Both the position numbers and the translations under genes were made by a program. From contig CAWVSL010000070.1 in NCBI GenBank assembly GCA_963933115.1, forward strand, positions 1 to 7,400: DNA of 7,400 nucleotides, given 5' to 3'. The notes beneath the pieces are model-generated. The model was given only the letters and a program-made list of their open reading frames with translations, was not told where the DNA came from and did not search any database. This stretch comes from JALJPB01 sp963933115. Lineage in GTDB: Bacteria; Pseudomonadota; Gammaproteobacteria; Enterobacterales; Alteromonadaceae. Positions 1-7,090 of the stretch are shown one piece after another; position 1 is the stretch's first letter, and each line of letters begins with the position of its first letter.

Positions 1-2207
1 TGATAATTACTGGCGCGTTTTTCAACGGCATTGAAGATTACCCCTTTGACTTCAACACCGTTGATGTCAAAACGATTTACCGCTGTGATAATTTCTTTTA
101 AAGCACTTTGCTCGTACCTTGCTAGCATTAATACGGTGCCTGATTGGTTACCTATAATGGCTGCATCTGTTACGGCAAGAATAGGCGGTGTATCAATAAT
201 CACTAGGTCATAATGTTGGTGGGCATGCTCAATAAGTTGAGTGAAACCTTGGCCCATTAATAGCTCACTGGGATTGGGGGGTACTTTACCGCGCACGATT
301 ATGTCAAGGTTTTCTATGCCGCTGTCTTGAATGCACTGCGACAATTTAATGTCATTGATTAATAGGTCAGACAAGCCATTTTTATGGGTTTTATTAAATA
401 TTTTATGTAAGTAACCTTTACGCATATCACCGTCTAAAATTAATACTTTTTTGCCCGTTTGGGCAACAACTGTTGCCAGGTTGCTGGATATAAATGACTT
501 ACCCACTTCAGGGCTGGCGCCAGCGATCATTACAACGTTATTTTTTGCATCTAACATGGCAAAGTGTAGTGAGGTTCTCAAACTTCTGATGGATTCAATG
601 GCTAAGTCACTCGGGTTTATTTCAGCCAGTAATTCATCACGTTGTATGCTGTGTATATTCTGTTTTATTTTTTCGCGTAGTCTCATTTTCTGTTTACGTT
701 TTAGGTGCTCTTGAGATAACGGAATAGTGGCGTATACCGTTAAGCCTGCATCTTCAAATTCTTGTTGGTTAGTCACTCCTCGGTGGAATGCCTCTTTTAA
801 TATAACAAAGGCTACGGCTAAGAAAGTACCGATGAGGGTAATTATCATCACGATAAATGATTTTTGAGGTTTAATAGGGGTACGCCCTACTACGGCGGTA
901 TCAATAATACGAATATTGCTAACGGTACTGGCTTTAATCACATTAAGCTCTTGTACTTTGTTTAACAGCGTAAGGTAGATTTGTTGGTTTACTTCAACGT
1001 CGCGTGCCTTTCGAAGAATTTGTTGCTGTGTTTTTGGTAGCGCTTTAAAACTCTTATTTAAGTTGTTTTGTTGCTTTTGTAAGTTTTGCTGTTTATCAAT
1101 TAACGATAAATATTTAGGGTGCTCTTTGGTATAACGCTGTGATATGTCGACTTCTAAAAATGACAATTCATGTAATTCAGTATCAATGGCCACAAATTGC
1201 TCTAATACCCTTTCAGTCTCCATGCTTAAATCAACCGATTCATTCGCTAAACGAAACTGATTTAATTCCTCTTCCGCTATAATTTGTTTTACGTCAATTT
1301 TTGGTAATTCATCATTTAAGAAATCAATCGATTTTTCTACGGCTACAGACTGGCGTTGCGCATTTTGTAATAAGAAGCCTTGGCTAACCACATTAACAAT
1401 TTTTTTAATTAGGTTAGGGTTTTCGCCTTCAAGGGTTAAACTTAAAACGCCTGTCCCTTTGCCCTTCTCTGCGGTTTGGATACGGCCTATTAATGAACCG
1501 ATAATATCTTCTCGGTATTGCTTGCTGATCACAAAGGCTTTGCCTGGCTTAGCCACTAAATCGGTAACAAGGAGTTGAATGCTTTGGTCGCTATTTTGCG
1601 CGACGTTATTGAGTTCGCCACTGAATAATTTTTTTTCACCACTAAACACACTGTATTGGTTATTACCCTCATAAAATAATGTAAAGCTTGTGCCTAAATA
1701 ACCTGGCGATACTTTAAATTTAGCCACGTTTATTTTTTCGCCACCCCAAGAATAATGCTCGCCTAGTAATGAGGCATACCATGGTGAATTAAAGGCTTTA
1801 CCACTGTACCTTCGTGCAATTGCTTTACCAAACTTTTTATAATACAAAGGGGATGCTGTAATATCTAACGCTAATTTATCAACACCATAACCCATAACTT
1901 TACGTGATTTTAATAATGCGAGCTCGGTAGCTGCATTGTTACTTTCATTACCTAAAAGGCTGTCTAAATCGCCTAATCCTGGTACACCTGACGATTTTTC
2001 TTCTATTTGTATTAAGGCATCGGCTCTATAAATAGGGGTTGCCAATAGCGCCAAAATAATACCTACCACAGCAAATACAGTTGTTACGCTGAGTATTAAA
2101 GATTTACTTTCAAGTAATAGATTGAAATAACGCGAAAAATCAATATCGTCACTTGCCTCTATGTCGTTATTACTGGCTGTATTAGGTTTTTTTACTTCTT
2201 CAGTCAT
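1..2207 (-). CDS. wzc: Wzc-type polysaccharide co-polymerase / BY-family tyrosine autokinase (partial, C-terminus missing)
   Basis: Inner-membrane chain-length regulator fused to a cytoplasmic bacterial tyrosine kinase. It controls polymer length and contacts the Wza channel, and in this family is dephosphorylated by Wzb. I translated the frame from ATG at 2207 to the window edge: 735 codons without a stop. A Wzz-type N-domain has a first membrane helix at about residues 37-57. A Gln/Leu-rich periplasmic region, likely coiled coil, covers about 270-400. A proline motif (PIKPQKS, 444-450) precedes the second helix (about 451-471). The kinase shows ExxRxxR (E538, R541, R544), Walker A GASPEVGKS (563-571), Walker A' with DGD at 592-594, and Walker B DLVIIDTPP (667-675). 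The autophosphorylated tyrosine cluster would lie beyond base 1. No other start codon lies between ATG 2207 and the upstream in-frame stop at 2235-2237. There is no Shine-Dalgarno; a hairpin sits just upstream. E. coli Wzc is about 720 residues, so this one is somewhat longer. Confidence 0.96.
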   Translation of the reverse strand, partial: MTEEVKKPNTASNNDIEASDDIDFSRYFNLLLESKSLILSVTTVFAVVGIILALLATPIYRADALIQIEEKSSGVPGLGDLDSLLGNESNNAATELALLKSRKVMGYGVDKLALDITASPLYYKKFGKAIARRYSGKAFNSPWYASLLGEHYSWGGEKINVAKFKVSPGYLGTSFTLFYEGNNQYSVFSGEKKLFSGELNNVAQNSDQSIQLLVTDLVAKPGKAFVISKQYREDIIGSLIGRIQTAEKGKGTGVLSLTLEGENPNLIKKIVNVVSQGFLLQNAQRQSVAVEKSIDFLNDELPKIDVKQIIAEEELNQFRLANESVDLSMETERVLEQFVAIDTELHELSFLEVDISQRYTKEHPKYLSLIDKQQNLQKQQNNLNKSFKALPKTQQQILRKARDVEVNQQIYLTLLNKVQELNVIKASTVSNIRIIDTAVVGRTPIKPQKSFIVMIITLIGTFLAVAFVILKEAFHRGVTNQQEFEDAGLTVYATIPLSQEHLKRKQKMRLREKIKQNIHSIQRDELLAEINPSDLAIESIRSLRTSLHFAMLDAKNNVVMIAGASPEVGKSFISSNLATVVAQTGKKVLILDGDMRKGYLHKIFNKTHKNGLSDLLINDIKLSQCIQDSGIENLDIIVRGKVPPNPSELLMGQGFTQLIEHAHQHYDLVIIDTPPILAVTDAAIIGNQSGTVLMLARYEQSALKEIITAVNRFDINGVEVKGVIFNAVEKRASNY

Positions 2208-2220
2208 AGTGATTTTAAGG

Positions 2221-2249
2221 AACGAGGCACTGTTTTATTAGTGCTCGTT
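2221..2249 (-). promoter_or_regulatory. Stem-loop just upstream of the wzc start
   Basis: AACGAGGCAC (2221-2230) and GTGCTCGTT (2241-2249) pair with one bulged G around a 10-base loop. On the transcribed (minus) strand the stem ends 13 bases before the wzc ATG, in the space where a ribosome binding site would sit. No U-run follows on that strand, so it is not a terminator of the wza-to-wzc transcript. A role in adjusting wzc translation or mRNA stability in the wza-wzc gap is inference only. Confidence 0.4.
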
Positions 2250-2312
2250 TTCTGTTTCCTATTAATTTTTTGGTTGGTTATTTTAATGACGTTATTTTTA
2301 ATAATTTTTCTA

Positions 2313-3407
2313 TCAGCGGCCTAAAGAACTTAAACCGCCAACCGTAGGTAATAACAATGAAATAACTTTGTTCCAACGGCTAATCGGCGCATTGGTTACG
2401 TAAACCAAGTCCATTGGTTTTAATTGAAACTGTGTGGCTAAGATTAAGGCAATAGTATTTGAAGCATCTAGCTGATACACGTCAGCAATTTTGGTGTTGT
2501 CGTTGCTTGCACGTAAGACAAAAATGCCACTCGCTTCGGCGGTTGTTTCTTTAATACCGCCCACATTACCTAATGCTTCGGCTAACGTTAGGCCACTACG
2601 ATTAATAGGTAACGTCGAAGGATTTACCACTTCACCCATTACAAATACTTTGGTGGCGTCGTTGCGGGGTACATGAATAATGTCGTTGTGTTGGAGTAAA
2701 CGGTTTTGACTCATATCGCCTTTTTGATAAAGCGCGTATAGGTCGAGGCGTTCGTCTGTAGAGTCTCGGGTTAAAATAACGCTACGCCAGTCGGCATCGG
2801 CTTTAATACCACCAGCGCCATTGATGGCGTCTAATAAAGTCACCGGCATATTGCCGATAGGCATGACGGTAGGTTGCATGACGGCGCCCGTTACGTAAGT
2901 TCGTTTTGAGCGGTAAGCGGCAACTTTGACATCAATTTGTGGCTTTTCGATGTATCGGCTTAAAGACGTGGTTAATAAATCACGAATTTGAGCCACCGTT
3001 TTTTCTGCTACGCTTACTTTGCCAATAAAGGGGTAAAACACTTTGCCTTGGGCATCGACTAAGTTCCCCGCTTCTTCGGGGCTTTGAAATTGACCTGCCG
3101 GCATCGTTAACTCAGGGTGGTCGTATACTACAATGCTTAACACATCGCCAACACCAACCAAGTAAGAATAATTGGCTAGCTCTTGTTCAAGTGCGGGATT
3201 GTGGTTTGCTGTCGGTTCAGTTTCTTTAATCGCTTTTAATACCGTAGGGGTAATAAAAATAGTATTCACTAGTGGTGAAATATTAAAGGCTTCTTCGTTA
3301 GCGCCAAGCTCTCCCTTTTGAATATGGCCGCCAGGTACCAAAGTACAGGCTGAAGTGAATAGCGTTAGTAATATGATGGGGAGTAATTTAGTGTTAATTG
3401 TATGCAT
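2313..3407 (-). CDS. wza: Wza-type outer-membrane polysaccharide export lipoprotein
   Basis: Outer-membrane channel subunit that exports the polymer in line with the Wzc co-polymerase. The N-terminus is a lipoprotein signal peptide: charged start, hydrophobic core LLPIILLTLF and Cys21 in a TSAC lipobox. Thr at -3 is slightly off the usual Leu/Val/Ile. CTLVPGG after the cleavage site resembles E. coli Wza. The Poly_export domain (about 80-165) includes VGVGDVLSIVVYDHPEL at 84-100. Two SLBB domains follow at about 168-250 and 252-335. The C-terminal segment PISRWNKVISLLLP (341-354) matches the amphipathic helix that forms the Wza outer-membrane pore. Its 364 residues compare with 379 for E. coli Wza. 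The start at 3407 gives a complete signal peptide but has no Shine-Dalgarno: CCTAAAAATT precedes the ATG. It lies 138 bases after wzb and 105 before wzc on the same strand. Confidence 0.96.
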   Translation of the reverse strand: MHTINTKLLPIILLTLFTSACTLVPGGHIQKGELGANEEAFNISPLVNTIFITPTVLKAIKETEPTANHNPALEQELANYSYLVGVGDVLSIVVYDHPELTMPAGQFQSPEEAGNLVDAQGKVFYPFIGKVSVAEKTVAQIRDLLTTSLSRYIEKPQIDVKVAAYRSKRTYVTGAVMQPTVMPIGNMPVTLLDAINGAGGIKADADWRSVILTRDSTDERLDLYALYQKGDMSQNRLLQHNDIIHVPRNDATKVFVMGEVVNPSTLPINRSGLTLAEALGNVGGIKETTAEASGIFVLRASNDNTKIADVYQLDASNTIALILATQFQLKPMDLVYVTNAPISRWNKVISLLLPTVGGLSSLGR

Positions 3408-3546
3408 AATTTTTAGGTTGGTAATTTTTGTTAGTGTAAAGTGCTAAAAGCTTAATGAGTACGCACGCGCTAATAACGAACAGCGTGTTATTTACTGGGT
3501 TATTTTTTAAATAAACCCCAAAATTAATTTGGAATAAAAGACGTAC
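3408..3546 (-). other. wzb-wza intergenic leader with alternative stem-loops
   Basis: This 139-base gap holds no gene. Several short inverted repeats are visible. CACGC (3464-3468) can pair with GCGTG (3483-3487). AATAAC (3472-3477) can pair with GTTATT (3487-3492); the two stems overlap and exclude each other. TGGGTTATTT (3496-3505) pairs with AAATAAACCCCA (3509-3520) with bulged bases. None is followed by a U-run on the minus strand, so no intrinsic terminator separates wzb from wza. Confidence 0.35.
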
Positions 3547-3978
3547 TTAACTCAGTTTTTGTGCCCAAGCTTGGCAGTTTTTTTCTATTTGGGTAAAGGC
3601 GTATTCAAATGCTTCACTACTTTTACAATAGGGATCTGGAATTTCTTCATTATTATTCCATTTACCTAGCAGCATTATTTTTCCTGATGCGCTGGGGTAT
3701 TTTTGCATTAACATTCGTTGGTGCTTTTTTTCCATTACGAGGATAAGTTCAGCATTGTTAATGGTCCGACTATTTAATTGTTTAGCCTTATGGTTTTCAG
3801 TGTGATAATTATTTGTTGTGAGCAGCTGGGCTGCATTTTTTTCAATGTCATGATCAATTAATGCACCTATGCCAGCTGAGGTTATTTCACTGGTTGGCAG
3901 AATTTTTTGTAATATCCTTTCAGCACTTGGGCTCCGACATATATTGCCAATGCATACTGTTAGAATTTTATTGAACAT
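3547..3978 (-). CDS. wzb: Wzb-type low-molecular-weight protein tyrosine phosphatase
   Basis: Cytoplasmic phosphatase that removes phosphate from the tyrosine tail of the Wzc kinase, allowing the phosphorylation cycling needed for capsule or exopolysaccharide export. The active-site P-loop CIGNICRS is at 9-16: Cys9 is the nucleophile and Arg15 binds phosphate, matching C-x5-R-S. The general-acid motif DPY (115-117) lies in IPDPYCKS. The 143 residues match the family's usual 140-150. The start at 3978 has a good Shine-Dalgarno, GGAG at 3989-3986 with a 7-base spacer. It is the first gene after the ops-like leader and comes before wza and wzc. An ArsC-type arsenate reductase shares this fold, but the DPY motif and the neighbours favour Wzb. 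Confidence 0.96.
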   Translation of the reverse strand: MFNKILTVCIGNICRSPSAERILQKILPTSEITSAGIGALIDHDIEKNAAQLLTTNNYHTENHKAKQLNSRTINNAELILVMEKKHQRMLMQKYPSASGKIMLLGKWNNNEEIPDPYCKSSEAFEYAFTQIEKNCQAWAQKLS

Positions 3979-4080
3979 CTATTAACTCCGCTTTTTAGTG
4001 GTTAAATCATTGATTATTTTATCGATAGCCTAAAACACTAAAATAACAACTAAGTACCAATCAGTACCTGCAAGTTTTTT

Positions 4081-4100
4081 GACACGCTTCCGCCCTTTGG
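4081..4100 (-). promoter_or_regulatory. ops / JUMPstart-like element (RfaH recruitment site)
   Basis: The minus strand reads CCAAAGGGCGGAAGCGTGTC here. The core GGCGGAAGCGTG (4094-4083) matches the E. coli ops element GGCGGTAGCGTG at 11 of 12 positions, the exception being T6 to A. The preceding CCAAAGG also resembles the 3' half of JUMPstart (AAGCCAAGGGCGG). In E. coli, ops pauses RNA polymerase and exposes a short non-template hairpin that recruits RfaH. Its place in the untranslated leader ahead of wzb-wza-wzc, directly downstream of an rfaH gene, is what the family predicts. I compared it with ops from memory. Confidence 0.75.
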
Positions 4101-4128
4101 TTTGACTCCAATAAGCATAAAAATACGT

Positions 4129-4134
4129 TTTATA
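4129..4134 (-). promoter_or_regulatory. Possible -10 box for the wzb-wza-wzc operon
   Basis: TATAAA on the minus strand, about 35 bases before the ops-like core. Transcription from it would put that element in the early transcribed leader, as in RfaH-controlled operons. No good -35 is present; the best is TTACCT at about 18 bases. This is a weak call, and transcription could instead come from the rfaH promoter. Confidence 0.25.
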
Positions 4135-4221
4135 TTTTGTGTCTTCGCCATAAGGTAAAACTAATAGGCAGGTAAATGAGTATCTGCTAACTAAAGTTTT
4201 TTATTACAACAAGTAACGCGT

Positions 4222-4734
4222 TTACGCTACTTTTTCTATTGCTTGGTTATCTACTGCCACTTCGTTTTCTTGACCGAGCATGTTAATTAATATCACGCAT
4301 CGCTCTAGACCGTCTTTTGTTTTATATATTGCTTCTAGGCCTGTAAATGGGCCTTGAGTTACTTGTACTTTTTCGCCCTGTTGGTAAATTAATAAATCAT
4401 CTAATGATTTATTCTCATTACCTTCTATATTTTGTTTTATTTGTTGTATTAAACTGTCGTTTGCTCTCGCCAGGTTTAAGCCAAAGCGGACAAAACTGCC
4501 AACACCTCGAGTAGAGCGAATAGCATTAAAGTTAGCTTCACTTTGATAAAGGTTTATAAACAAATAACCTGGGAACAGGGGTTGTAATGATACGGCCTTA
4601 ACTCCGTTCCTTTTTTTTACACTGGCTACTTTAGGTAAAAACACCTCAAGTCCTTGAGCACTTAAATTATCAAACGCACGCTGTTCTTCGCGTGATTTAC
4701 TGGTTAATAAGAACCACTGATATTGATTATCCAT
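4222..4734 (-). CDS. rfaH: RfaH, NusG-paralogue transcription antitermination and translation-coupling factor
   Basis: Operon-specific paralogue of NusG. In E. coli, RfaH binds RNA polymerase paused at ops, suppresses pausing and Rho termination, and recruits ribosomes through S10. The N-terminal NGN domain covers about 5-100, with WFLLTSK (7-13), PLFPGYLF (52-59) and RSTRGVGSFVRFG (73-85), all closely like E. coli RfaH. A linker (about 101-117) leads to the C-terminal KOW domain (about 118-170; GEKVQVTQGPFTGLEAIY at 120-137). The 170 residues compare with 162 in E. coli. The RfaH-like sequence between NGN and KOW, including FVRFG and LILINMLGQ-like residues near 148-155, favours RfaH over housekeeping NusG. 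Gln51 stands where E. coli has Glu48, while Arg145 matches Arg138; that pair forms the autoinhibitory salt bridge in E. coli. The start at 4734 has AGG with a 7-base spacer. The ops-like site follows the gene by about 125 bases. Confidence 0.93.
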   Translation of the reverse strand: MDNQYQWFLLTSKSREEQRAFDNLSAQGLEVFLPKVASVKKRNGVKAVSLQPLFPGYLFINLYQSEANFNAIRSTRGVGSFVRFGLNLARANDSLIQQIKQNIEGNENKSLDDLLIYQQGEKVQVTQGPFTGLEAIYKTKDGLERCVILINMLGQENEVAVDNQAIEKVA

Positions 4735-4940
4735 ACTTCAACCTTTGTTCCTGAGAAAGAAGCCTTTTTTTATCAATTATATTGTTCAACTTTACTCCAA
4801 AATAATTTTAAATCGGTTCTTGAAAATTAGTTTATGGTGTAAGTTATTAACACTGTTAAGTTTGACTCAGTATATTAAATAACCTTAAAAGCACCGTTTG
4901 ATATCATATAGTTAAGGTACCTCACATAAACTTAAAAACT
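4735..4940 (-). promoter_or_regulatory. rfaH upstream region with candidate promoter and palindromes
   Basis: This 206-base gap lies between the dehydratase and rfaH. A perfect TATAAT -10 occurs on the minus strand at 4781-4776, about 40 bases before the rfaH start. No convincing -35 lies 16-18 bases upstream. TTAACA-C-TGTTAA (4847-4859) is a perfect 13-base palindrome with a single central base, a possible operator. ACCTTAA (4882-4888) and TTAAGGT (4912-4918) form a longer inverted repeat that encloses TGATATCA (4899-4906 approximately). No U-run terminator follows the dehydratase, so read-through into rfaH is possible. Confidence 0.35.
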
Positions 4941-6872
4941 TTAAACTAAACTTAACGTCGCTTTAACCGGTGGCATTTGTTGATAAACATAATCACAAAT
5001 ATCATCACTTGGCTTAAAGCCAGTAGGCGCTTTCAATAAAATATTTCTAATGGTAACTTGGTCAGAATCAATACAAGCTAGTCTTAACGTTTTCAGTATA
5101 ATTTTTAATTCTATCCAAGGTAAAAACACCTCATGCGCAGTCATAATACGTTCATGTTCAGTTTCTCCTACATCGTCACCAATGAGTAATTCTTCATACA
5201 ATTTTTCACCTGGACGCAGCCCAGTTTCCACAATAGCAATATCAGCATTGGGATTTTCTTTATCTATTAATTGCAAACCAGACAAGTGGATTAATTTCGT
5301 TGCTAAGTCATAAATCTTAACTGATTCACCCATATCAAGAACAAATACATCACCGCCAGTACCCATTGCACCGGCTTGTATCACAAGTTGCGCAGCTTCT
5401 GGAATGGTCATAAAGTAACGAGTAATGTTTTTATGGGTTAACGTTATTGGCCCGCCCTGTTTAATTTGACTTTTAAACAAAGGAATAACCGATCCTGAAC
5501 TACCAAGGACATTACCAAAGCGCACCATACAAAAACGGGTATTATGTTTATTACTATTCGCTAAAGCTTGTAGGCATAACTCGGCCATACGTTTTGTTGC
5601 CCCCATAACATTGGTTGGGCGAACAGCTTTGTCAGTGGATATTAAGACAAAGGTTTCAACACTAGCAGAAATGGCCGCTTGCGCTAAATGTAAAGTACCA
5701 AACACATTATTATAAACACCTTCAACAACATTACCTTCAACCATAGGTACATGTTTATAGGCTGCGGCGTGGTAAACCGTTTGCACTTTAAAACTTTTTA
5801 GAACTTTTTCAGTAGCGAACTTGTTTTGAACATTCCCTAAAACAGGAAATAATTCAACGACTAATTCGTTATCTAAAATGTAATTTTCAAGCTCTTTATG
5901 AATGGCATATAAATTAAATTCACTGAGTTCAAACAATATAAGCTTACTGGGCTTTTGCTGTGTTATTTGTCTACATAACTCAGCGCCAATAGAGCCGCCC
6001 GCTCCACTTACCATCACCACTTTATTTTTAATTTCGGCATGTATTAAGTTTTCTTTTACCGGGACAACATCACGACCAAGCAAATCCTCAATGCAGACCT
6101 CAACAAAGTCATCAATTTTGGCTTTACCTGATACTAAATCAGACATACCCGGTATCGTTAAAACTTCAATTTTTATATGTTCAAGCGAACTTAATACACG
6201 AATTCGATCAGCTTTTTTTGCACTAGGTAAAGCTAATAAAATACGCTTAATATTATGTTTGGCAATCAAGCGTTCAATCTCGCTGGGGGCATATACCCGT
6301 ATATTACTTATGATTAAGCCTTTTAACTTTTTGTTGTCATCAATAAAGACTTTTGGTGAGTATTCAGAGCATTTCAACAACGAATTAACTAATTGAATAC
6401 CAGACGCGCCCGCACCATAGATCAATACATTGGTTTTTTTATAACTGCCCTTGGCCCACCTAAGTATAAATAAGCGACTCCCTGCGATTAAAACCAGTAA
6501 AATAGCGCCATAAATAAGAGGAATGTAACGAGGGATATGTGCTTCAAAAAATAAAGAAAAAAGTTCAAACATTACACATGAACTAGCGACACTTAAAGAA
6601 ATAGACAAAATATAAATTGTACTTAAATGACGGACTACTGTGAGGTATATGCCTAGTATTACATTGATGTAAATTGTAGAAAAAACAACCCAAGTAATTA
6701 CAGACCAATATATTTCATTGTATATATCAACACCCTTTTCAAGACTTAACGTTAGCGCAAGCCAGAATGATAAGACAATAGATAAAGAATCAATAACAAT
6801 ACTAATTAAGCGCTTGATAGACCGGGGGAACTGAAAAACTTTATCCCTGAAAAAATCTATATTAGTATTCAT
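4941..6872 (-). CDS. Membrane-anchored UDP-sugar 4,6-dehydratase, FlaA1/PglF/WbpM (CapD-like) family
   Basis: Inner-membrane enzyme of the extended short-chain dehydrogenase/reductase superfamily. Relatives dehydrate UDP-GlcNAc to the 4-keto-6-deoxy intermediate used for bacillosamine, QuiNAc or FucNAc type sugars. Four hydrophobic helices lie at about 21-42, 56-78, 82-104 and 115-137. A first Rossmann (CoA-binding-like) domain begins with IYGAGASG (151-158). The catalytic domain starts with the NAD(P) motif SGAGGSIG (289-296). HAAAYKHVP is at 368-376. The active-site region STDKAVRPTNVMGATK (412-427) has Met423-x3-Lys427 in place of the usual Tyr-x3-Lys, typical of this family. GLRPGEKLYEELL is at 551-563. 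The 643 residues match full-length WbpM/PglF relatives. The start at 6872 has GGGGG four bases upstream. It is first of the five co-directional genes. The exact product sugar cannot be read from the sequence, so no symbol is given. Confidence 0.94.
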   Translation of the reverse strand: MNTNIDFFRDKVFQFPRSIKRLISIVIDSLSIVLSFWLALTLSLEKGVDIYNEIYWSVITWVVFSTIYINVILGIYLTVVRHLSTIYILSISLSVASSCVMFELFSLFFEAHIPRYIPLIYGAILLVLIAGSRLFILRWAKGSYKKTNVLIYGAGASGIQLVNSLLKCSEYSPKVFIDDNKKLKGLIISNIRVYAPSEIERLIAKHNIKRILLALPSAKKADRIRVLSSLEHIKIEVLTIPGMSDLVSGKAKIDDFVEVCIEDLLGRDVVPVKENLIHAEIKNKVVMVSGAGGSIGAELCRQITQQKPSKLILFELSEFNLYAIHKELENYILDNELVVELFPVLGNVQNKFATEKVLKSFKVQTVYHAAAYKHVPMVEGNVVEGVYNNVFGTLHLAQAAISASVETFVLISTDKAVRPTNVMGATKRMAELCLQALANSNKHNTRFCMVRFGNVLGSSGSVIPLFKSQIKQGGPITLTHKNITRYFMTIPEAAQLVIQAGAMGTGGDVFVLDMGESVKIYDLATKLIHLSGLQLIDKENPNADIAIVETGLRPGEKLYEELLIGDDVGETEHERIMTAHEVFLPWIELKIILKTLRLACIDSDQVTIRNILLKAPTGFKPSDDICDYVYQQMPPVKATLSLV

Positions 6873-7090
6873 AAGTCCCCCATTGTCATTTTATGCAAGT
6901 GCATTAACTGATTGACTGCACTAGCCACTTAACTTCGCCTACTAATACTCTATTTATTGATTAGTATTGGGCTCAACCCACGGCACTATTTTTATAAAGT
7001 AAGGATAACGAAGTGAATAACAAAGAGGAATACTATGAAAATAGTATATTACGGTATTAGTTTTTACATCGTAAAATGTAGGTGAAATAA

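Larger units (their letters stand above)
3979..4221 (-). other. rfaH-wzb intergenic leader (5' untranslated region of the export operon)
   Basis: This 243-base gap holds the ops/JUMPstart-like element and a possible -10 box, listed separately. Further along the minus strand, GTACC occurs twice (4068-4064 and 4058-4054), five bases apart, and can also form a small GTAC/GTAC hairpin just after the ops-like site. A palindrome TATCGATA lies near 4020-4027. No terminator with a U-run follows rfaH, so transcripts from rfaH could also read into wzb. Confidence 0.5.

Noticed and set aside
31..714. Short plus-strand frames at 31-213 and 451-714
   Set aside because: Both are antisense to the Wzc kinase domain, whose Walker motifs are clear on the minus strand.
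4211..4232. Imperfect hairpin at the 3' end of rfaH (AAGTA/TACTT)
   Set aside because: The stem is interrupted and no U-run follows on the minus strand, so it is not an intrinsic terminator; much of it lies in coding sequence.
4222..4734. Housekeeping NusG as the identity of the 170-residue NGN-KOW protein
   Set aside because: The NGN sequence (PLFPGYLF, TRGVGSFVRFG), the RfaH-like C-terminal domain, the absence of secE/rplK neighbours and the ops-like site all favour RfaH.
5902..6396. Plus-strand open frame of 164 codons
   Set aside because: It lies wholly antisense to the dehydratase coding sequence, has low-complexity Ser/Leu/Ile composition and matches no family I know; it is a shadow of the real gene.
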